64,000 bases of DNA, taken from the NCBI GenBank assembly GCA_033856025.1, contig JAWVFQ010000037.1:124001-188000 (forward strand). The letters run 5' to 3'. How positions within the stretch are numbered: position 1 is the stretch's first letter; every line of letters begins with the position of its first letter. This DNA comes from AC-38 sp033856025 (GTDB lineage: Bacteria; Actinomycetota; Thermoleophilia; Solirubrobacterales; Solirubrobacteraceae). The translations under genes and the position numbers were made by a program. Shown piece after piece: positions 50,116 to 59,148 of this stretch. The notes beneath the pieces were generated by a model that saw nothing but the letters and a program-made list of their open reading frames with translations, did not search any database and had not been told where the DNA came from.

Positions 50116-52632
50116 ATGAGGGGGGATGTGACGTGGCAGCAGGGCCGACGGCTCGTGGCCGTGGCCGCGCTCGCGGTGGCGGCGACGACGCTCGGACAGA
50201 CCACGGCCGGCGCCGCGACGCCGCCGACTCGATACACCCTCGCAAACGGCTGCTACGCGCTCCAGGCGCCGGGCGGCCAGGCCATCCCGGGCGCGGACCG
50301 TCTGCGCATGCAGGCGACGACGCTCGGCAGCTACCTGCTCTACCGGCCCGACAGGACCTTCCTCGCCTCCCAGCCCGACGGGAGCGTCGCGGCGGCCGCG
50401 GACCCGAGCCCGGCGGCGGACTGGGGCGTCCGCGAGGCCGGCGGTGGGACGTTCACGCTGACCCCCGCCTCGGGCGGGTCGTCGATCACCGCGCGGGCCA
50501 TCCCGGCGAGCGGCTGCGCCACCTATCCCGAGGCCGAGCTCGACGCGACCGGCACGCCACGCGCCAACCTGCCCTTCGGGAAGGTCGGCGGGCTCGTCGA
50601 GGGCCACATGCACTGGATGACGTTCGAGTACATCGGCGGCAACTTCCACTGCGGTCGCCCCTGGCATCCCTACGGGATCCCCTACGCCCTCCCGGACTGC
50701 TCGTCGGTCGAGGGGCCGCAGGGCACGGCCGCGCCGGTCCAGAACGCGCTGAACTTCGGGAACCCGGGCCAGCCCCACGACACGAGCGGATACCCCAAGC
50801 TCACGGAGTGGGGCGCCCACAACGTCACCTACGAGGGGACGTACTGGCGCTGGATCGAGCGCGCGTGGCTGGGCGGCCTGAGGTTGATGGTGATGAGCAT
50901 CAACGAGAACCGCGTCCTGTGCGAGCTGCAGTCCAACCGCCGGACGAACTGCGACGAGATGGACACCGTCCGGCGCGGCTTCGCCGACATCCGCGAGCTC
51001 CAGCGCTACGTCGACGCGCAGGCGGGAGGGCCCGGCAAGGGGTTCTTCCAGATCGTCACCGATCCGCTCGAGGCGCGCCGGGTGATCAACGCGGGCAAGA
51101 TGGCCGTGGTGCTCGAGATCGAGGTCTCCGAGCCGTTCGGTTGCCGGGGCTGGGACACGCCGACCTGCAACCAGGCCCAGGTCGACCGTGAGCTGGACGA
51201 GATGTACGGCCTCGGAGTGCGCTCCTCCCTGCTGCTGAACAAGTTCGACAACCCGCTGACGGGCGTGCGGTTCGACAGTGGCGTGATCGGTCCCGTCATC
51301 AACGCGGGCAACCGGTCCAGCGCGGGCTCGTTCTGGAGCGCACGGACGTGCACGGGCAAGTTCTCCGACAACACCATCGAGACGTTCGAGCCGGGAACCA
51401 ATGCGTTCCTGGACAGCACGCTCGGCACCATGGGCGTCCCGAGCGGCTCGTACCCGGCCTATCCCCCCGCGCCCCACTGCAACACCCGCGGGCTCACGAC
51501 CCTGGGCCGCCACGTCGTGCGCCGGATGATGGACCTGCACATGATCGTCAACCCCGACCACATGAGCCAGGCCGGCGTGGAGGACACGCTCACCCTGCTG
51601 GAGGCGCGACGCTACTCCGGCGTGATCTCTCCCCACGGCTGGATGGACCCGGGCAACTGGCCTCGCATCTGGAAGCTGGGCGGCGTGGCGTTCCCCGGGC
51701 ACTCCCAGGCCGCGAACTACGTCAAGGAGTGGCGCAAGTACCGCCCCAAGAGCACCCCGTACGACTTCGGCTGGGGCTACGGCGCCGACCTCGGCGGGCT
51801 CTCGACCCAGCCCGACCGCGCCGACGGCGGCGGCATCAAGTACCCGTTCCGCAGCTATGACGGCAGCGTGACGTTCACGCGGCAGAAGACCGGCGACCGA
51901 ACCTTCGACTACAACCAGGAGGGCGTGGCCCACTACGGCCTGTACGCGGACTGGTTCCAGGACCTGAGCCGCGTCGGTGGCGACGCGCTCGCCCGGGACA
52001 TGTGGAACGGCGCCGAGTCCTACCTGGAGATGTGGGAGCGCGCGTACGGGATCCCGCCCCGTGACTGCGCGATCTCCCACGGCGCGTTCTCGTCGCGCGG
52101 CGTCGCGCGCATCCAGCTCGGGGCCCCGTGGGAGACCCTCCTGCGCCGAGCCGGCCAGCCCCAGCAGCGAACGCGCACCTGGGCCTGGTGCGTGCAGGGC
52201 AACCACAACCAGCACGCCGCGGACGTGGCCGTGCTCACCGACGCGGGACGGGTCGAGCTCGTCGGGAGCACGGCACGCGGCCACTCGGCGGGCGGGATCG
52301 CCGTCGGGTCCGCCGCGCGCGGCCTGCGCTCGGGCATCACCGTCCGCCGGGTCGGGCGAGCCACTCGCTTCTACGTCGTCCGGCGCGGCCGGGTGTACGC
52401 CCTGGGCGTCATGACCCGCTCGCTGTCGCGCCGCGCCCACGCGCTGCGGGTGGCGGTGGCCCGCGTCCTCGCGGCGCAGGCGACCCAGGGACCCCCCGGC
52501 TTCGTCCCGAGCCCCGCGCTCGCCGCCGCCCTGCGCAGCGGACCGACCGGCCGCACCCTGGCCGGCTCGACCGACCCCGTGCTGAACGCGAAGTTCGCGT
52601 TCCTGTGCCGGGTCAACATGCAGGGCACCTAG
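50116..52632 (+). CDS. Secreted amidohydrolase-like protein
   Basis: An 838-residue exported protein. A signal peptide covers residues about 1-34 (LVAVAALAVAATTLGQTTAGAA). Residues 150-500 contain metal-dependent hydrolase blocks: GLVEGHMHWMTFEYIGG (HxH), FGKVGGL, KMAVVLEIEVSEPFGCRGWD, VNPDHMSQAGVEDTL, YSGVISPHGWMDPGN and FGWGYGADLGGLSTQPD. These follow the amidohydrolase/M19-like layout with ordered His and Asp ligands. The C-terminal 200 residues hold a beta-rich part (GVARIQLGAPWETLLRRAGQ) of unknown type. The substrate is not known. The gene ends 20 bases before the GMC oxidoreductase gene. Confidence 0.8.
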   Translation: MRGDVTWQQGRRLVAVAALAVAATTLGQTTAGAATPPTRYTLANGCYALQAPGGQAIPGADRLRMQATTLGSYLLYRPDRTFLASQPDGSVAAAADPSPAADWGVREAGGGTFTLTPASGGSSITARAIPASGCATYPEAELDATGTPRANLPFGKVGGLVEGHMHWMTFEYIGGNFHCGRPWHPYGIPYALPDCSSVEGPQGTAAPVQNALNFGNPGQPHDTSGYPKLTEWGAHNVTYEGTYWRWIERAWLGGLRLMVMSINENRVLCELQSNRRTNCDEMDTVRRGFADIRELQRYVDAQAGGPGKGFFQIVTDPLEARRVINAGKMAVVLEIEVSEPFGCRGWDTPTCNQAQVDRELDEMYGLGVRSSLLLNKFDNPLTGVRFDSGVIGPVINAGNRSSAGSFWSARTCTGKFSDNTIETFEPGTNAFLDSTLGTMGVPSGSYPAYPPAPHCNTRGLTTLGRHVVRRMMDLHMIVNPDHMSQAGVEDTLTLLEARRYSGVISPHGWMDPGNWPRIWKLGGVAFPGHSQAANYVKEWRKYRPKSTPYDFGWGYGADLGGLSTQPDRADGGGIKYPFRSYDGSVTFTRQKTGDRTFDYNQEGVAHYGLYADWFQDLSRVGGDALARDMWNGAESYLEMWERAYGIPPRDCAISHGAFSSRGVARIQLGAPWETLLRRAGQPQQRTRTWAWCVQGNHNQHAADVAVLTDAGRVELVGSTARGHSAGGIAVGSAARGLRSGITVRRVGRATRFYVVRRGRVYALGVMTRSLSRRAHALRVAVARVLAAQATQGPPGFVPSPALAAALRSGPTGRTLAGSTDPVLNAKFAFLCRVNMQGT

Positions 52633-52652
52633 TCCGCGAGGATTGGCCGGCG

Positions 52653-54224
52653 ATGTCCGAGTTCGACTACGTCGTCGTCGGGGCGGGGGCGGCCGGGTGC
52701 GTCCTGGCCAACCGGCTCAGCGCACGCGGGGCGCGCGTCTGCCTTCTGGAGTCGGGAGGCAGCGACCGGCACCTCGGCGTGCGGGCGCCGGCCGCGTTCC
52801 CGACGCTGTTCCAGTCCACGCGCGACTGGAACCTGCTGTCCGAGCCCGAGCCGGGCCTCTACGGGCGGCGCTGGTATCTCCCGCGCGGCCGGATGATCGG
52901 CGGGTCGTCGTCGATGAACGCGATGTTCTACGTGCGCGGTCACCGCAGCGACTTCGACCGCTGGGTGCGGGACTTCGGCGCCACCGGGTGGAGCTACGAC
53001 GAGGTCCTGCCGCTGTTCCGGCGGTCCGAGCACAACGAGGAGCTCCGCGACGAGTTCCACGGCGCCGACGGCGAGCTCAACGTGACCCGCCGGCGTTGGC
53101 TCTCGTCGTACTGGGAGCCGTTCCTCGACGCGGCAGTCGCCGCCGGCATCCCGCGGATCGACGACTACAACGGCGCCGAGATGGAGGGCGCGAGCCTGCT
53201 GCAGGCGACGACCCGCCGCGGCCGGCGGCACAGCGCGGCCGAGGCCTTCCTCAAGCCGGCGCGCAAGCGCGAGAACCTGGTCGTGGAGATGGACGCGCAC
53301 GCGCGGCGGATCGTGATCGAGGGCGGCCGGGCCGTCGGGGTCGAGCACGCCAAGGGCGTGGCCCGGGCGGCCCGGGAGGTCGTGCTGGCGGCCGGCGCCT
53401 ACGGGTCGCCCCAGCTCCTGATGCTGTCCGGGGTGGGGCCCGCCGACCACCTGCGCGAGCACGGCCTCGAGGTGATCGTCGACAACGCCAACGTGGGACG
53501 CCACCTGCAGGAGCACCCGATGGCGTTCATCAACTGGCGCGTGGACGGCGACACGCTCGACGACGCCGCCGAGCCCAGGCACCTGCTGCCCTGGCTGCTG
53601 GCCGGCCGGGGAAAGCTGTCGTCGAACATCGGCGAGGGGGTCGTCCACTGGCGCAGCGATCCCTCGCTGCCGGCGCCCGACTTCCAGCTCGTCCAGGCCC
53701 CCGTGTACTTCTGGGAGCACGGCTTCCGCAAGACCGGGGCGCCCGCCCTGACGATCGGGGCCAGCTACCTCGGACCACAGAGCCGCGGCGCCGTGACGCT
53801 GCGCTCGCCGGACCCCGGCGACCACCCCCGCATCCTCAACAACGCGCTCACCTCCGAGGGCGAGGTGGACGCGATGCTGCGCGCGATCGAGATGGTGCGC
53901 GAGATCGCTTCCCAGCCACCGCTGCGCGACCGGCTCGGCGAGGAGCTCAATCCCAGCGCCGGCGTCCGCGGCCGCGAGCCGCTGACCGACTGGCTGCGGG
54001 CGACCTGCGAGCACGAGTACCACCCCAGCTGCACGTGCCGGATCGGACCGCCCGAGGCGGGCGTCGTCGACCCGGACCTGCGAGTACACGGCGTCGAGGG
54101 CCTGCGGGTGGCGGACGCGAGCGTCCAGCCGCGCATCGTCTCGGCCAACACCCAGGCCATCACCCTGGCGATCGCCGAGCGCTGCTCCGACCTGCTGCTC
54201 GGCGCCGAAGCGCAACCGAGCTAG
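52653..54224 (+). CDS. GMC family FAD-dependent oxidoreductase
   Basis: A 523-residue choline-dehydrogenase-like enzyme. The FAD loop GAGAAG is at residues 10-15 (YVVVGAGAAGCVLANRL), PROSITE-like GMC blocks are RGRMIGGSSSMNAMFYVRG and EVVLAAGAYGSPQLLMLSGVG, and the C-terminal catalytic block is EHEYHPSCTCRIGP, then RVADASVQPRIVSANTQAITLAIAER. The catalytic His is in the EYHPSC segment and the second conserved position is Asn (SANTQ). It oxidises an alcohol; the natural substrate is unknown. The ATG at 52653 follows a weak site, with 20 bases after the secreted hydrolase gene. Confidence 0.93.
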   Translation: MSEFDYVVVGAGAAGCVLANRLSARGARVCLLESGGSDRHLGVRAPAAFPTLFQSTRDWNLLSEPEPGLYGRRWYLPRGRMIGGSSSMNAMFYVRGHRSDFDRWVRDFGATGWSYDEVLPLFRRSEHNEELRDEFHGADGELNVTRRRWLSSYWEPFLDAAVAAGIPRIDDYNGAEMEGASLLQATTRRGRRHSAAEAFLKPARKRENLVVEMDAHARRIVIEGGRAVGVEHAKGVARAAREVVLAAGAYGSPQLLMLSGVGPADHLREHGLEVIVDNANVGRHLQEHPMAFINWRVDGDTLDDAAEPRHLLPWLLAGRGKLSSNIGEGVVHWRSDPSLPAPDFQLVQAPVYFWEHGFRKTGAPALTIGASYLGPQSRGAVTLRSPDPGDHPRILNNALTSEGEVDAMLRAIEMVREIASQPPLRDRLGEELNPSAGVRGREPLTDWLRATCEHEYHPSCTCRIGPPEAGVVDPDLRVHGVEGLRVADASVQPRIVSANTQAITLAIAERCSDLLLGAEAQPS

Positions 54225-54251
54225 GCGGTCCGGCCCCAGTACGATCGGCGC

Positions 54252-55919
54252 GTGTCAGCGAAGGTCGCCGAGGGCCTGCCGGAGACGCCCGACCGCGACG
54301 GAGCGTTTCCCCGCCTCGACGCACGACAGCGCGAGCGGTTGGGCCGCCTCGGCCGGGTCCGCACGGTGGAGGCGGGCGAGGTCCTGTGGGCGGCGGGCGA
54401 GGTGGCGAGCGACTTCTTCGTCGTCGAGTCGGGAACCGTGGCGATCGTCCAGGGCTACGGCGACGAGGACCGGGTCATCGCCGTCCACGGCGCGCACCGG
54501 TTCCTGGGCGAGATGAGCCTGCTCCTGGGACAGCGCTTCTACCTCTCGGCGATCATCCGCGACGCCGGAGAGGTGATCCAGATCCCCGTGGAGTCGCTGC
54601 GCGAGCTGGTGGCGCAGGACCGGACCATGAGCGACCTGATACTGGGCGCGTTCATGGCCCGCCGGTCGATCCTGATCGACGTCGGCGCCGGCATCAGGCT
54701 CATCGGCTCACGCTTCTCGCCCGACTCGCGCCGGCTCCGCGAATTCCTCGCGCGCAGCCGCATGCCCCACGAGTGGATCGACCTGGAGGCCGACGAGGCC
54801 GCCGAGGCGCTGCTGGCGGGCCTCGCGGTGGAACCGGATCAGACGCCGGTGGTCATCGCGACCGACGGCCAGATCCTGCGCAACCCCGGCAACGCCGAGC
54901 TGGCCCGGGCCCTGGGCCTGAGCTCTCCGGGGACGCCCCCGGCGCTGTGCGACGTGGTGGTGGTCGGCTCGGGACCGGCCGGCCTGGCCGCCGCGTTGTA
55001 CGCGGCGTCCGAGGGACTCGACGTCCAGACGGTGGAGGCGGTGGCCTCCGGCGGCCAGGCCGGCACGTCGGCGCGGATCGAGAACTACCTCGGGTTCCCG
55101 GCCGGCATATCGGGCAGCGAGCTCGCCCAGCGCGCGGGCGTCCAGGCGGCGAAGTTCGGCGCGCGGCTGACGGTCCCGGCGGCCGCCGTGGGGCTGAGGA
55201 GCACGAACGGCCACCACGAGGTCGCGCTCGCCGGCGGTGAGGTCGCCTCGGGGCGGAGCCTGGTCATCGCCACGGGGGCGCAGTACCGCCGCCTCGACGT
55301 GGCGCGCCTGGAGGAATTCGAGGGCGGCGGCGTCTACTACGCCGCGACGCAGGCCGAGGCGCACCGCTGCGAGGGCGATTCGGTCGTGATCCTGGGCGGC
55401 GGGAACTCGGCGGGCCAGGCGGCGATGTTCCTGTCCGCGGGAGCGTCGCGGTGCCGCCTGCTGATCCGCGGCGGCGACCTGGGGAAGTCGATGTCCCGCT
55501 ACCTCGTCGACCAGATCGAGGGCAACGATGCGATCCGGGTGTGCCGGCACTCGGAGGTCGTGGCGCTCGGTGGACAGCGCGAGTTGGACAGCGTGACGGT
55601 CTCGGACACCCGCTCGGGGGAGCGCACCGAGGTCCCGACGAGGGCGCTGTTCGTCTTCATCGGCGCGTCCCCGCACACCGAGTGGCTCGACGGCCAGCTG
55701 GCGACGGACGACGCCGGGTTCGTGCGCACGGGGCCGGACCTGAAGCCCGGCGACCTCGAGGAGTTCAACGGCGACGCGCCCTACTTCCTGGAGACCAGCC
55801 GGCCGGGGATCTTCGCCGTCGGCGACGTCCGGTCACGCTCGATCAAGCGCGTGGCATCGGCCGTCGGCGAGGGTTCGATGGCCGTGCGTCTGGTCCACCA
55901 GCGGCTGGCGCACGCCTAG
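54252..55919 (+). CDS. cNMP-binding/thioredoxin-reductase-like fusion
   Basis: A 555-residue three-part protein. Residues about 25-135 are a cyclic-nucleotide-binding domain (LDARQRERLGRLGRVRTVEAGEVLWAAGE, FLGEMSLLLGQRFYLSAII). Residues about 155-225 look like a thioredoxin-fold spacer (SPDSRRLREFLARSRMPHEWIDLE, then PVVIATDGQ). Residues 235-555 are a thioredoxin-reductase fold with DVVVVGSGPAGLAAALYAAS and VVILGGGNSAGQAAMFLS. The CxxC redox pair expected between the two loops is replaced by AATQ in VYYAATQAEAH. Such fusions occur in actinobacteria. Activity may be oxidase or reductase without the dithiol. The gene starts with GTG. Confidence 0.92.
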   Translation: MSAKVAEGLPETPDRDGAFPRLDARQRERLGRLGRVRTVEAGEVLWAAGEVASDFFVVESGTVAIVQGYGDEDRVIAVHGAHRFLGEMSLLLGQRFYLSAIIRDAGEVIQIPVESLRELVAQDRTMSDLILGAFMARRSILIDVGAGIRLIGSRFSPDSRRLREFLARSRMPHEWIDLEADEAAEALLAGLAVEPDQTPVVIATDGQILRNPGNAELARALGLSSPGTPPALCDVVVVGSGPAGLAAALYAASEGLDVQTVEAVASGGQAGTSARIENYLGFPAGISGSELAQRAGVQAAKFGARLTVPAAAVGLRSTNGHHEVALAGGEVASGRSLVIATGAQYRRLDVARLEEFEGGGVYYAATQAEAHRCEGDSVVILGGGNSAGQAAMFLSAGASRCRLLIRGGDLGKSMSRYLVDQIEGNDAIRVCRHSEVVALGGQRELDSVTVSDTRSGERTEVPTRALFVFIGASPHTEWLDGQLATDDAGFVRTGPDLKPGDLEEFNGDAPYFLETSRPGIFAVGDVRSRSIKRVASAVGEGSMAVRLVHQRLAHA

Positions 55920-57291
55920 CCGCCCACGACCACACCGCCAGCGCCGCCGCCGCGACGAGCAATGGGCCCGGCGGGACCCCGTAACGCACGTCCCAGAGGC
56001 CCACCACGGGCGGGACCAGATACAGGGTCATGGCGCTCGACCCGAACAGGACGATCCCGGCGCGAGCTCGCCCGCGAGCGACGACCGCACCCCAGAGCGC
56101 CAGCGCCACCAGCGGTATCAGCAGGAGGCCGTGGAGGCGCATCACGTCCTGGTAGGCCCCGAGCTCGTCCGCCAGCGGCGCGGACTCGTCGACGCCGGAG
56201 TAGCGCGTGCGGTAGCGCGCCGCCGCGTAGCCGCGCGTGGCGACCTCCGGGCCCCCGAACACCCCGGGACTGTCCCACGACATCTGCGCGGCATCGGCTC
56301 CCGACCCGGGGCGGTTCGGACCGCTCAACTCGGCGTAGCGCACGGCGTCGGACAGGACGGCGGACGCGTAATCCCACGGCTGGCCCGCCATCGCGTGATG
56401 GGCGAACACCCCGAGGATCCTGGAGTCCTGGGGCCCGGCGACCCCCGGCCGGCCGTGGGCGACGAGGGGCGCGCCGGCCCCGTACAGGTACCAGGTGGGA
56501 CCCTGGCGCCGCGCGGGCGGGGTGTCCTCGCACAGGAACTCCGTGCCGTGCGGCGGGTCGAAGCGCGAGCAGTCCGCGAACTGAGCCACCCGGCCGTAAA
56601 GCTGCCAGCCGGTCGACTCGCCCAGCCCGCTGTGGCCGCCGCCGCCACTCGCGGCGGCCAGGTAGACCGCGAGCGTCACCGCCGCCGGCACCAGCACCGA
56701 CGCGCCCGCCCGCGCGCGGGCGCCCGCCCCGTTTCCCCGAACCGCCGCCGCCCACAGCACCGCGATCGCCGGGAGCGCGAATGCGACCTGACGCACGACG
56801 ACCGCGGCCACCAGCAGCGTCCCCGCCAGCGCCAGCCAGGCGTTCACGGGCGCCCCGTCGGCACCGCGGACCAGCGCGTACAGCCCCGCCGCGATCAGGA
56901 ACGACCACAGCCCCTCCACGAGGATCGCGTGCTCCAGGAAGATCTGGTCGCCCGAGAGCAGCACCACGGCGGCGGGCACGAGCGCCACCAGGCGCGGCGC
57001 GCCCAGCCGCCGCATCGCGGCGTAGAGCAGCAGGCCCGTCGCCACCCCCAGCGCATGCTGCACCGCGACGGTGAACGGCAGCGCGGCCCAGGCGTCGCGC
57101 AGGCCGCCCAGGAACATCGGGTATCCGCTCGGCGCCGTCGAGTCGGTGAAGTAGCCGCTCGGGAACGGCGCAAGACGGGCGTAGCGGCCCGCGTCCCCCG
57201 TGTAGTAGTTCAGGACCGCGGTCGAGTAGCCCAGCATCGCGGCCACCCGCAGCGCCACCGCGAGCCCGACGACCCCGATGACGGCGCGCAT
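55843..57291 (-). CDS. Multi-pass membrane glycosyltransferase-like protein
   Basis: A 482-residue membrane protein with at least nine helices. The N-terminus (RAVIGVVGLAVALRVAAML), the early loop with YYTGDAGRYARLAPFPSGYFTDSTAPSGYPMFL, and the hydrophobic blocks VQHALGVATGLLLYAAM and DQIFLEHAILVEGLWSFLIAAGLYAL suggest a GT-C glycosyltransferase, perhaps of the lipid-linked type; the Asp-Ala pair in TGDAGRY is at the usual catalytic loop. The 3' end overlaps the preceding gene by 77 bases, and its tail after SWAARR is low-complexity. The sugar and acceptor are unknown. Confidence 0.75.
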   Translation of the reverse strand: MRAVIGVVGLAVALRVAAMLGYSTAVLNYYTGDAGRYARLAPFPSGYFTDSTAPSGYPMFLGGLRDAWAALPFTVAVQHALGVATGLLLYAAMRRLGAPRLVALVPAAVVLLSGDQIFLEHAILVEGLWSFLIAAGLYALVRGADGAPVNAWLALAGTLLVAAVVVRQVAFALPAIAVLWAAAVRGNGAGARARAGASVLVPAAVTLAVYLAAASGGGGHSGLGESTGWQLYGRVAQFADCSRFDPPHGTEFLCEDTPPARRQGPTWYLYGAGAPLVAHGRPGVAGPQDSRILGVFAHHAMAGQPWDYASAVLSDAVRYAELSGPNRPGSGADAAQMSWDSPGVFGGPEVATRGYAAARYRTRYSGVDESAPLADELGAYQDVMRLHGLLLIPLVALALWGAVVARGRARAGIVLFGSSAMTLYLVPPVVGLWDVRYGVPPGPLLVAAAALAVWSWAARRAPAAGGPDARPSNPRRRPMPRA

Positions 57292-57379
57292 GCCGCGAAG
57301 TCGTACTACATCGTCAGTCCCCCAGCCCCCCGGCTTCGTCGGATCTGGACGATTCGGGGAGTCGAGGTTGCGCGCCCGG

Positions 57380-59089
57380 TCATCGGGCGGCCGCGCAGCG
57401 GCGGTAGGTGTGGGAGCGACGCGTCAGGTGCCCGGTGCGGTCGATGCCGGACACGGTCACGAGCACGGTGCCGGCGCCGCCGCCGCCCAGGTCGACGACG
57501 GCGTAGCGGTGATTGCGGCGTCCGCGCACGCGCAGTCGCCGGCCGTTCGCGGTGACCGTCACGCGGCGCAGGCCGCGAGGGACCGGCACCAAGACCCGGC
57601 GTCTGGACCGGCAGGCGGCCGGCGGCGGGCCGGGGAGGCGCAGCTTCGTCAGCACGAGCTCGGGCAGGTGCCTGCCGGTCCAGCGCGTGAACGCCCCGCG
57701 GACCTCCCTCGGGCCCACGAACTTCACGCCCGTGTACTCGAGGAAGGTCTGGTCGGTCGTACAGCAGCCGGGCATGCTCGCCGACATCGTCGGCGCCCAC
57801 TCGGGCGAGGTCGGCGCGCTGCGGAACTCCGGCGCGGCGGCCAGCGCGTCGGGGCTGTGGGTCATCCACGCGCGCCAGCTCATGCCCCCGGCGCCCAGCG
57901 CGTCGCCCCGGTCGGGCGTCGCGTAGTAGGTGAGCGCGACCTCGCCGCGGCCACGAGCGGTCACGGACGCGACGACGGCGTGGACGAGGCCCGGCGGCGT
58001 CACGATGCCGAGGTGCCGCCACGAGCGGGCGCCGTCGCGCGAGACCATCAGGTGGACCCCGTCGCGCACGTAGGCGAAGTACAGGTTGTCGTGCTCGTCG
58101 ACGGCGAGGTTCTCCGACCAGACGTGATCGGTCACCGCCAGGACGAACCCCTCGCGCAGAGCGATCACGTCCTCCAGCCCCAGGCTGCGTCCCCCGGTGG
58201 CGATGCCCGTCCATGTCCTGCCCTCGTCGTGGCTGAGCACGACCGCGGGCCTGCCGCACACGGTGAGCGGGACGACGACGTCGCCGTTGGAGAGCACCCG
58301 TCCGCTGCCGTGGACGATCGTCGCGCCCGTGCCGCCCTGGACGTCCCCCGCCCGGCAGAGGCCGTTGATCGTCGGCAGGAGGCCGGTGAACGCGAAGTGG
58401 TCGCCGCCGTCGTCGGACCGCCAGCAGCCGATCGACGCGGCGACGAGGATGTTCGGCACGAAGTTGCAGACGTAGACGGCGGTGGGATAGCGGCCCGGCG
58501 CCCGGCCCTTGAACGGGCCGCTGAAGATCTTCGGCCAGTCACCCTCGGTGGGGGGCGAGCACCCGGGGCGCGTCGCCGCCGCGGTCCACGTGGCGCCCTC
58601 GTCGTCGCTGTGGATCACGGGCTGGCCACAGCGCGTTTGATCGGCGGAGAGCGACGTCACGAACAGCCGGTCCGTCACGGGGTCCACGTAGGGAAAGCCC
58701 TCCGAGGCGTCGATGCCGCCCGGCAGGCGGATGCGCTCCCAGGTGCGGCCGTCGTCGCGGCTGCGCAGCAGGTGGTTCTCCGCCGTCCCGTTGAGCCTGC
58801 CGGGGTCCTCGTAGAGCCCCCTGTCGGTCGCCATCCCCATGAACAGCGTCCCGCGCCGGTCGACCGCGAGCATCGGCTCCATCCCCTGCGCGCCGCTGGT
58901 GTGCTCGCAGACCGCCGCGCTCGCCACGCCGGCCGCCGGCCGGGACGGCGACTCGTCGCCCGTGGGGCGATAGGTGGCCGTCGCCTGCGCCGGGAAGTCG
59001 CAGGCCGGGTCGGGCGCCGGAGCGGCCACGGCGCCCGGCGCCACGGCGAGCAGCACCGTTGCCCAGAGACCCAACGACAGCCGCCTCAT
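57380..59089 (-). CDS. Secreted sialidase-like (Asp-box) protein
   Basis: A 569-residue exported protein. Residues 1-22 are a signal peptide (RRLSLGLWATVLLAVAPGAVA). The main part has five or more Asp-box motifs (SRDDGRTWERI, SDDEGATWTAA, SDDGGDHFAF, SHDEGRTWTGI, SRDGARSWRHL), giving a beta-propeller of the sialidase/BNR class. The expected sialidase Arg triad and FRIP motif are not seen, so it is more a BNR-repeat protein than a proven sialidase. The C-terminal about 100 residues are Arg-rich, beta-type. It is divergent from the Gly-rich protein gene. Confidence 0.85.
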   Translation of the reverse strand: MRRLSLGLWATVLLAVAPGAVAAPAPDPACDFPAQATATYRPTGDESPSRPAAGVASAAVCEHTSGAQGMEPMLAVDRRGTLFMGMATDRGLYEDPGRLNGTAENHLLRSRDDGRTWERIRLPGGIDASEGFPYVDPVTDRLFVTSLSADQTRCGQPVIHSDDEGATWTAAATRPGCSPPTEGDWPKIFSGPFKGRAPGRYPTAVYVCNFVPNILVAASIGCWRSDDGGDHFAFTGLLPTINGLCRAGDVQGGTGATIVHGSGRVLSNGDVVVPLTVCGRPAVVLSHDEGRTWTGIATGGRSLGLEDVIALREGFVLAVTDHVWSENLAVDEHDNLYFAYVRDGVHLMVSRDGARSWRHLGIVTPPGLVHAVVASVTARGRGEVALTYYATPDRGDALGAGGMSWRAWMTHSPDALAAAPEFRSAPTSPEWAPTMSASMPGCCTTDQTFLEYTGVKFVGPREVRGAFTRWTGRHLPELVLTKLRLPGPPPAACRSRRRVLVPVPRGLRRVTVTANGRRLRVRGRRNHRYAVVDLGGGGAGTVLVTVSGIDRTGHLTRRSHTYRRCAAAR

Positions 59090-59148
59090 CCCCGTCCTCT
59101 CCGTCGACGAACTACTTTTGGAGTGTACGACGCCGTAGGATCGCCAGT

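Noticed and set aside
57380..59089. Calling this an active sialidase
   Set aside because: Asp boxes occur in many propellers. The Arg triad, FRIP motif and nucleophile Tyr/Glu pair were not seen.
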